Shown: positions 56,391 to 64,000 of the stretch, piece by piece
How the letters are laid out: the number at the start of each line of letters is the position of its first letter
Position numbering within the stretch: position 1 is the first letter of the stretch
Assembly: GCA_038277395.1 (NCBI GenBank)
Contig: CM076197.1
Location: 82,011,951-82,075,950 of the forward strand
Source of the DNA: Dryocosmus kuriphilus
Taxonomy: Eukaryota > Arthropoda > Insecta > Hymenoptera > Cynipidae
Length of the DNA stretch: 64,000 nucleotides
Direction: 5' to 3'
The notes under the pieces: generated by a model
Told to the model about the DNA's origin: nothing
Database searches by the model: none
What the model saw: only the letters and a program-made list of their open reading frames with translations
Position numbers and translations under genes: made by a program

Positions 56391-57612
56391 GCATATTAGA
56401 TGACGTTGCTTCGATAGTAAACCACCAAAGAAATGAGGTAAATAAATTTTTCATTTTAATTTCTTATTCGTTTTTTAATAATAATTTTTGCTCACTAGTG
56501 TAAGAAAGTGTGAATTATGTGTACTTGTTGTTTTTTATTTTGTAGAAATAAATTTTTATTATATTAAATTGTAAAGATGTTTTAACATAATGTTTTAAGT
56601 GATTGTACGAAATTTAAAAAAATGTAATATGTAATTTTAGATCATTAAAAAAAAAAAGATTTTTAAGGATTTAAAAGGGATTTTGAGATATTAAATATAT
56701 ATTATTATGTTATATATTAGGAGTAAATTAGGTTTTTTATAAGAAATATTAAAAGCTTTTGTTTATAATTTATAGATGCCGCCAATTGGATTTATTCCGC
56801 CAGAGGCGGTGGCGCACAGGCCCCACGTTTTCCTTTGGTGATTATAATTTAATTTACACTACTTACCTAAGTTTTTAAGTGTTTTTTGGGATTTTTATTT
56901 ATTATTAAGTATTGCTTTTTTTGTGTTTCTTTAATTTCAGCAACCTGAATTTGGACAAGGTTCATAGTGGCCTATATTGCCCGTTCAAGGACAGCAGGAA
57001 AATGTGGTAAATATATTGAAAATAGTAGATTTTTTTAGTTTGAAAAAATATGTTTAAAAAATTTTTATTTATTTAATTTTGTTATAGATGGCGCCACCCG
57101 GATTTATTCCATTGGGGCCAGGTAGGTCTGTTTTTTTAGTGGAACAGATAGAAAATCTCAGGATATTCTCAGGCGTGTTCTCAGGACGGTTTCAGGCTTT
57201 CTTCAGGCTCTATTTGAATGATTTCGTCTCTAGAGATAGTCTGAGGTCTAAGAGATTTGGGATTTACGAGCCTTCAGGCCATTTAAAAGCCCTACCTGAA
57301 ACTTTAAAAACTGCTACCTGAGAGCCTGCGTCTCAGAACGTCTCTGACCTGATAATCTCTAGACATTTTCCAGTGATTTCTGTTGGTAGAGTACGGTTTC
57401 CTGTGGTAATCATAATATAATTAACATTAATTATTTAGGTTTTCAAAAGTTTTTTGTGATTTCTATTTACTAATATTGCTTTTTTGTGTTTTTTTAATTT
57501 TAGCAACCTGGATTTGGGCAACTCCAAAGATTTCCAGTGGCAAATATACCGAGTATTGCTGGGCCAGCTTTCCTGGTAGAAAACAAAGGGGCTCAGGCGA
57601 GAAATTATCAAG
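56391..57612 (+). other. Tandemly duplicated exon-like units of an unrecognised gene
   Basis: Short segments bounded by splice-like sites: 56391-56437 (one frame reads ILDDVASIVNHQRNE, then gtaaat), 56776-56808 (MPPIGFIPPEA), 56941-57006 (QPEFGQ...), 57088-57121 (MAPPGFIPLGP, then gtaggt) and 57504-57612 (QPGFGQLQRFPVANIPSIAG, then gtttgt). The pairs 56776/57088 and 56941/57504 are duplicates of each other, including ~60 bp of intron before the second member of each pair ('attgcttttt-tgtgtt'), so an exon pair was duplicated in tandem. The peptide is Pro/Gly/Gln-rich. The 56941 unit has an in-frame TAG in the frame of its duplicate. No family is recognised. Confidence 0.45.
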
Positions 57613-57859
57613 GTTTGTATTTGTATTGTGTATTTTTTCAGGGAACCTAATTATACGTACTGTTGCAGTTTCAATATTACACAAGGGTCAGATTTTCTAA
57701 CAGGTTATTTTTGCGTTTTTTGGGTTTTGTAGTCCCGAGTAGAATCCTTATATTTTCGGTTTGGTGTCCGTTTATTTAGTCCTTCTACTTTTTTGCTGCC
57801 AAAACTAAAAGTTTGATACTTTAAAAGGGCACAAGTGTCAAAATGTGGTGTCACGGGTT

Positions 57860-58450
57860 CATACTTATCCGTCGAAACTCACTTATCTCACAGGGGACCC
57901 CCTTATCCCATAGAAGTTCCATTATCACTTGGTACCCCACTTATTTCACAAGGCAGGTTGCCTCCTTTTATCCTAAGGGACTTTTATATCCCACGGGAAC
58001 GCACCTCTTTCTCAGAATCCCCCTTATCTCACGGGATCTTTATAATCTTAAAGGACCTCCTGATTCATTGGTATATCCCCTTATTTAATGGGATCCCGCG
58101 TATCTCACTGAACCCTTTTTCTCTCTCGGGATTCCTTATCCTGCAGAATATCACTTATCGTACATTATCCCCTTACCCCACGGAACCATACGCATTCTAT
58201 GGCATCCCTTTATCTCACAGCACTTCCATTATCTTTCCCACGAGATCTCATTTCTACCTCGGACTTGCTTATCCCACAAGACTGCACCTATCTCCCTGGA
58301 CTCCCTTATCACAGGTGATCCTACTTATTTCACAGGACCCCAGCTGTCCCTCAGGACACTATTTATCCCACAGAAACCTTCATGAACCCCTTTTGTTTCA
58401 TGGGATTCCACCTATTTCACGTAGCCCAAATATTTTTTGTGACTTCCTGT
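57860..58450. repeat. Degenerate minisatellite, ~22-27 bp unit
   Basis: About 25 diverged copies of a word like 'ccccttatctcacaggga' (variants 'cttatcccata', 'ttatttcacaagg', 'ttatcccacagaaa'). The long open frame across it (57835-58467) owes its length to the repeat and its lack of stop words, and is not taken as a gene. Confidence 0.8.
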
Positions 58451-59275
58451 ATTCCTCAAGAGCTTAATTGGCTGATGATAGGAATTGATATTAACCTTTG
58501 CTAGAGGATTTTATTAACTGTTTTTAGAAGTTGTTATTGACACTTACCTTTAAATAACTACTTGAGAATTTGTACGTTAACTCATTTTTTGTAATATAAT
58601 ATTAATATCCTTATATTAGATATATTTTATTATATCTTTTTATATAATAAAAAAGTATTGTCTAAGAGTAACAGAACGTTGGATTGTCAATCATATGAGA
58701 ATAAATAAAAGAATTAAAAAATTTGATCAGTAAGGCGACATTTTGTTGGCTTGGTTTGCCAACCTCATCAAGCTATATTTGAATAACATACACCATATTA
58801 TTAATCTGAATAAAATCGAACAGAATATACACAAAAAAATGGGTGTACTTCCGAATAGTGGTTACCTCCGATTTTGTTGAAACTACGTATACTTATGTAT
58901 TTTGATGCGCTGATTACGAATATCATAGTGAAAATTGGCGCAAATTTGAATTTAATGACAAAAACCATGAAAACCCCATAAAATCATGGTTTTTTCCATT
59001 TATTTCCGTAAATTATAAGAATTTCGAAAAACATTTAAAATAAAAGTTGCAGATTACAAAAAAATACATTCTTTTTGTTCAATACATTTTTTCTCTAAAA
59101 CAATTTTTTATCAAGAAAAATAAGATTTTCCAAAAGAAGTTGTAAGAAGGTGGGGTGCGATAAGGTCTGGGCTTTCTTCGGCGTCCGCGCTTTCTGTATA
59201 TAAGGAGAGCTGTTAACTATGCGTCCTCATTATCTGACTTTCTTCTTATTATTCTTGCTTTTTTTTCTCATCTAG

Positions 59276-60216
59276 ATGGATCAAAAATATAATATTTTTA
59301 GTTTAAGTTTAATTCTCCAAGATCGAGAGAAAACTTTGCAATGGTTGAGGAAGTTAGAACTTATTCCAGAGGAACGGTTCTGTGGAAAACATAAGAAGAA
59401 AATGTTACTGCAAGAATCAAGTATAACTTGCGGTCAATTCTTTTGCCAAAAAAAAGGAAAGTATCGCCATACGCATAGTGTTGCCGAAAACACCTGGTTT
59501 GAGAGGTGCCATATTTCAGCATCATCATGCATGCTGATCACGTATTGTTTTGCTCTTAATTTTAATTTTGAGCAAACTATACGTGAGAGCAGCATTATTG
59601 AGGGGCAGAAAATTTCAACAGAAACTGTCGCTGATAGATTTTCCTTTTGCAGAGAGATCTGTATGATTGCTCTTGATGAACATTTTGTAGAAGAAGGTAA
59701 AATCGGAGGTGTTGGTGAAGTTGTCGAAATCGACGAGTGCAAAATCGGACGTCGGAAGTATGAGAGAGGGCTTGTTGTGGAAGGGTCGTGGATCCTTGGA
59801 ATGATTCACAGGGGCGAAGCACAAAAATATCGTTTGGAGATCTGTCCTGATAATAAAAGAGACGAAACCACGTTGATTAATTTGATTAAAAAGCACGTTG
59901 CAGAAGGGACAGAGACCATACGGATTGTTGGAAAGGATATATAAACCTTGAACATTATGGCTTTGAACATAAAACCGTGAATCATTCTGAGGAATTCGTG
60001 GATCATAATACTGGAGCCCACACTCAAAATATTGAGTCCTCTTGGCAATGGATGAGGCGATCTCTTTCTTGTGGCGGTGTACGAAAGGGCAATCTTGCTG
60101 ATCACTTTTGTGAGTTTTTGTGGCGACGGCGCGTTAAGAAATTGGGGGTAGATGCCTTCACCCAATTCATAGTAGATATTAAAATATCTTACACTGGTAG
60201 CAAGGTTTACGTGTAA
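59276..60216 (+). pseudogene. Merlin transposase, one frameshift
   Basis: Starts MDQKYNIFSLSLILQDREKT and is the close relative of the 49.5-kb copy. The first catalytic Asp is in EIDECKIGRRKYERG. The frame is lost at ~59911 (one base short relative to the other copy) just before the second Asp motif (TDCWKG, present in the next frame). The Glu motif (HTQNIESSWQWMRRSL) and the C-terminal FCEFLWRRRVKKL follow in that frame, with TAA at 60214-60216. A single missing base separates it from a full enzyme. Confidence 0.9.
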
Positions 60217-60403
60217 TCTTTTAACCTTATGACGGTACGACATCCATGTATATATAAAACAATCGGCCCTTTTCAGGGCCACCAAATATTTTATTTTGAG
60301 GGATAAATTCTAGTTACATAACATATAAAATTTACGATTCTTGTGTATATAAGAGAAATTTACACATATATCCATATAACTCTTTTATTTAGAATTATTT
60401 AGA

Positions 60404-60870
60404 AAAACACACGACCTCCTTTCCCAGGTGTTGTGGGGGCGGGAAGGCATCCCTGTGACAGGGCACATAAATGACTTAGGTCACACACGACCCCCTTTCC
60501 CAGGTGTTGGGGGGGGGGGGGGGGGCGGGAAGGCACCCCTGTGACAGGGCACATAAATGACTTAGGTCACACACGACCCCCTTTCCCAGGTGTTGTGGGG
60601 GCGGGAAGGCACCCCTGTGACAGGGTACATAAATGACTTAGGTCACACACGGCCCCCTTTCCTAGGTGTTGTGGGGACGGGAAGGCACCCCTGTGACAGG
60701 GCACAAAAAATAACTAATGTCTCACACAACCCCCTTTCCTAGGTGTTGTGGGGGCGGGAAGGCACCCCTGTGATAGGGCACAAAAAATAACTAAGGTCTC
60801 ATACAACCCCCTTTCCCAGGTGTTGTGGGGGTGGGAAGGCACCCCTGTGACAGGTCAGAGAAATGTGACA
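60404..60870. repeat. Minisatellite in Merlin 2, 6 units of ~78 bp
   Basis: Each unit reads 'ccctttcccaggtgttgtgg', 'gggcgggaaggcacccctgt', 'gacagggcac', then a spacer 'ataaatgacttaggtcacac' or 'aaaaaataactaaggtctca'. Unit 2 has an expanded G run. It is the reverse complement of the array in Merlin 1 and related to that at 4990-5240. Confidence 0.88.
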
Positions 60871-61311
60871 GGTTTAGCTTCTTTGTTTTTTTTTACAATA
60901 TTATGGGTCAGTCTGATCTTCCCCCCTCTACCAAAATTCCCGTTTTTTCACGCCTTCCAAACTCTAACACACCCCAATGAAAGAAGTTTTCTTACGTGTT
61001 GCAAATACCTTTTTTTTTGGAAAATCTTATTTTTCTTGGTAAAAAATGGTTTTAGAGAAAAAATGTATTGAACAAAAAAAAATGTATTTTTTTATGCTCT
61101 ATAACTTTTATCTAAAATGTTTTTCGAAATTCCTATTATTTACGGAAATAAATGGAAAAACCCATGATTTTATGGGTTTTTTATGGTTTTTGTCATTAAA
61201 TTCAAATTTGCGCCAATTTTCACTATGAATATTCGTCATCAGCGCATCAAAATACATAAGTATACGCAGTTTCAACAAAATCGGAGGTAACCACTATTCG
61301 GAAGTTTATCC

Positions 61312-62130
61312 AAAAAAATTTATAAATATAAATATATCATGACGAAAATGATCAATTACCGTGAGACGCTGACAATGTCTTATTAGCTGGTTAACATAAT
61401 GGTTTTCGCGTTACATATTCGTTCAAGACAGTGGCGGACTAAGAGCTTGCAAGGCCTGGGGCGGTATTTGGCCCCCCCCCCCCCCCTATTCCATAAAAAA
61501 TTTAATAACTTATCAGCAATACTTTGAAATCAATTAGCATGCGACATAATTAATATATACATAATATATATAATTTAGAACTTGTGCTTTCTCGCTTTAA
61601 ATGAGCTATGTTATTCAAATATAGCCTAAATTTTCTAAGTGAAATAAAAAATATATAAAAGTTTAACATATTAAATAGGTTACGAAACCATTTCTTGTAG
61701 GCGCATGTCGCCTACTTTGACTAATTTTTAACTTCTAGCAAACTTTTGCTCACTTCATGACACAACAAATAGTTAAAAAGTCTACATGCTAAGAAATAAA
61801 AACTTTAATAATTCACAAAGCGTTGGATTCTGCCCTGAAAAAAGCCTTGAAAAGCAAAAGCTTGTTGAAAGTCATAAATGCAAAAATAAGTACTTAGAAA
61901 ATCTGCCATTTTTGTATTTTTTAATGTTTCAAATTCTTATTTTATTTGTGGTGTATTTTTGTCAATGGAAAGCCTTTAGGTGCTTAAGAAATATGTCACA
62001 TCTTTTTAAGAAAAAATAGTTTTAAAAAAATTTTAAAATAACTATTTTGAAAACTTTACTTTTCTGTTTTTGATTTCTTGGACCTGTAGAATTTTTTTAT
62101 ATGAATTTAATTTAATTTTTATTTTTTCAG
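61312..62130. other. No gene supported
   Basis: At 61431 'cagtggcggactaagagc' followed by a C run looks like the start of a hAT-type terminus, but the other end is not found. The 77-codon frame at 61786-62019 contains one hydrophobic stretch and nothing else recognisable. Confidence 0.35.
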
Positions 62131-62193
62131 GCAATACAAATAGAGCTGGGAAGTTTCTTTAATTATATAAGGAAGGCGATTGAAAAAAAATGA
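62131..62193 (+). other. Possible terminal exon
   Basis: After a strong acceptor (ttttattttttcag, ending 62130) the frame AIQIELGSFFNYIRKAIEKK is open to TGA at 62191-62193. The preceding ~80 bp ('ttctgtttttgatttcttgg', 'acctgtagaattttttt') recur at 63765-63798 before another acceptor (63837), so intron ends have been duplicated here too. It may belong with the exon-like units upstream. Confidence 0.35.
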
Positions 62194-62721
62194 ACAGATC
62201 GTCTCGCAGATCGTTCAAAATTTATGGTTACTTTGGCTCTCCAGAGCCAATATGATTTATATAATGAAAGGGGGGAGGAAGGTTGGTAGGGGAAGAGGGG
62301 GAAGAGGAGAAAGAGTTGTGGCCATTTAGTTATATTATATTTTTTTTATTTTTATTTTTTGAAATTTTGTAATATATAATAATTTATAGTATTAATCATT
62401 TATATTTCGACATTTTTTACCTATCCTGTGTCCTTTTTTCATAAATGAAAATTTTTACATCTCATTCATGAGAGTGTAATGGAATCATTTAAATTTTCGA
62501 TCTTTAGTTTTTAATGAATTTTAGTTTCTCATAGAGGAAGATTTGTAATCGTGATAGTATTTCAAATATTTTTAAAATGATTCACTTAAGCTTCAAGACG
62601 GTTGCAGATAAATTGATGTTTGGAGGGCTTATTTTCAGCACTAATATCTTCAAACTCATGCAAGTATTTGTTTTAATATTAAATTGTACAATTTTTATGT
62701 CCTTTATAGTTTTTGAAAAAC

Positions 62722-63080
62722 AGTTTTTTTATAGTAAAACTGTTTTCATTAACATAATTCAAAGTTGATGCAAGTAAAAAAAAAATTCCTTGATTCAAAA
62801 CGAATCGATTATCATATAATATTAATATATTTTATTAAATAATAAAAGAACTCGTTTGTAATATTTCAAAAATGGGTTTTTTCATAGTAAAATTTTTGTT
62901 GAGAAACATAATTCAATTTTGACCCAAGAATGGAAAAGATTCATTGATTCGAGATGAGTCGATTGACTTGTAATATTAATATGTTTTCTTGAAAAGTAAG
63001 AAAGTTATGGTTATGTATAATATTTGAAAAATCTGTTTTTTACAGAAAAACTTTTTCATCAGTGCAATTCAAAGTTTTTG
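62722..63080. repeat. ~155-bp tandem repeat, 2.3 units
   Basis: Units share 'catagtaaaa', 'aacataattcaa', 'aaaagattc-ttgattc', 'taatattaatat' and 'aatatttgaaaaat'. No coding function is seen; the surrounding 62200-63620 has no gene that I can support. Confidence 0.65.
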
Positions 63081-63623
63081 ATTGTATGTATTTGTACGTT
63101 TATAGCGGATCCCTTCTTATCCATATGCATGCATATTCATGCTATGCATTTTATTGAAAATTGATTTAATTACTAAATATTTAAGCAAAATCAATAATGG
63201 TTCCTCTATGAGCAACCAATATTCATTTGGTGTTTAGTTATAACGAGGAATAAAGTACTCATTAAATGAGCACAAATATGAACACATACCCGAGATCGAA
63301 TTCACAGCCAGTTTATATAGCCAGTTATTTCAGTAGTCACAAAGTCCGAAAAATCATAACGTTTTGTTTGTATTTGCCCGTATGTATGTATGTATATCAT
63401 TTGTTTACCTGAATGTTGTTCTTAGTTTAACTTTTGAAGAATTTGTCAAATCGAATCAGCCTTCCATAAATTTTTTGAAGGATTCAAAATTAAGTTTTAA
63501 GTTCACTCACCAGAATAATTAAACAAAAAATTTTAAAATATGAAGGAAAATTTTTTAAGATTTTCTGAAATTTTGTCCACTAATGGAAAAGATGTATTCA
63601 ATTTTATTTCTAATACGTCTTAC

Positions 63624-63724
63624 GGGATCGTTCAAGTATTTAACTTTTACATAGGCGTCACACTTCAGCTGACCCCCCCCCCCCCCCCCCCCATGCCGTG
63701 TGACGTAATACTTGAACGGCCCCT
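63624..63724. mobile_element. ~100-bp MITE with poly-C centre
   Basis: The left end 'gggatcgttcaagtattt' and the right end (reads back 'aggggccgttcaagtattac') are inverted, followed on both sides by 'gtcacac'. A run of 20 C (63673-63692) is in the loop. Confidence 0.7.
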
Positions 63725-63751
63725 AATAGTATAAATAAATATTTTGAAAAC

Positions 63752-63845
63752 TTTCTACTTTTCTGTTTTTGATTTCTTGGACCTGTAGAATTTTTTTCTT
63801 TGAACTTGATTTTAATATTAAGTTTTTATTAATTCAGGCAAACGT
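63752..63845 (+). repeat. Duplicate of the intron end at 62050-62135
   Basis: 'acttttctgtttttgatttc' and 'ttggacctgtagaattttt' match 62054-62100. It ends in 'attaattcag' followed by 'gcaaacgtag', a possible further exon start at 63838, although the following frame stops quickly. Confidence 0.6.
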
Positions 63846-64000
63846 AGGGTTTAATTAATTATTACTGTTATTATTTTTATTTCTTTTTTTTTGCGAACGT
63901 GCAAAGGGTGCTTTTACCCGATTTAAAAAAAATTATTTTTTTCTTATAAAAAAAGGTATTTTTTTCTGATTTTATCATTTTGAGTCTAGTTGTTACAAAA

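Larger units (their letters stand above)
58841..61311 (+). mobile_element. Complete Merlin transposon with 8-bp target duplication
   Basis: Terminal inverted repeats of ~295 bp: 58841-59135 and 61017-61311 (ends GGGTGTACTTCCGAATAG and, reversed, GGATAAACTTCCGAATAG). AAAAAAAT lies immediately outside both ends (58833-58840 and 61312-61319); 8-9 bp duplications are typical of Merlin. The 2.47-kb element holds the transposase and a six-unit minisatellite near the right end. It sits inside the region of duplicated exon-like units, possibly in an intron. Confidence 0.88.

Noticed and set aside
57835..58467. 210-codon ORF
   Set aside because: Entirely within a degenerate minisatellite; composition mirrors the repeat.
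61431..61500. hAT transposon terminus (cagtggcgga...)
   Set aside because: Only one possible end and no partner or duplication found.

Overview
This is nuclear DNA of an AT-rich animal, most likely an arthropod and probably an insect. It has spliced exons of a conserved animal gene (cyclin Y), a tRNA-derived SINE, two Merlin DNA transposons, many MITE-like foldback elements, and no bacterial operon signals. I cannot name the species. All calls come from reading the sequence; no search or folding program was run.

Layout. 1-4446: tandem satellite, then three copies of a ~1.25 kb repeat I call family X, whose GC-rich head carries short palindromes of the GCGCTTCGCGC type. 4675-5615: a TIR element enclosing a minisatellite. 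6180-9743: three coding exons of cyclin Y on the + strand (5' exons lie outside the window or were not recognised), with a SINE and a 550 bp foldback in the introns. A 132-nt multi-stem RNA-like structure lies 2 kb downstream (11763-11894). 13041-14950: a rearranged X composite.

16580-47234: the main point of interest, a same-strand (-) cluster of five loci encoding retrotransposon-Gag-like domains fused to C-terminal membrane segments. One is fully open (713 aa, three Gag-like repeats plus a hydrophobic tail). Two have the plan Gag-TM-Gag-TM, one has a single Gag plus TM, and one is a relic. I see no zinc knuckle, protease, reverse transcriptase, integrase or LTR with them. Four of them, and one short membrane-protein relic, share a splice-acceptor signature just before the start codon, so they look like a spliced, tandemly duplicated, Gag-derived host gene family rather than live retroelements. 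All copies except the 713-aa one carry at least one frameshift, often at homopolymers. Cyclin Y also carries a 1-base frameshift, so some breaks may be assembly errors.

47841-53345: X copies and a left-truncated Merlin element; one X copy plus ~490 bp of flank is an inverted duplicate of 24155-25842. 53615: start of a THAP zinc-finger gene with a stop where the invariant Trp is expected. 56391-63850: tandemly duplicated small exon-like units of an unrecognised gene, a degenerate minisatellite, and a complete Merlin element (58841-61311) with ~295 bp TIRs and an 8-bp target duplication. The remaining intergenic DNA is AT-rich with no supported genes.
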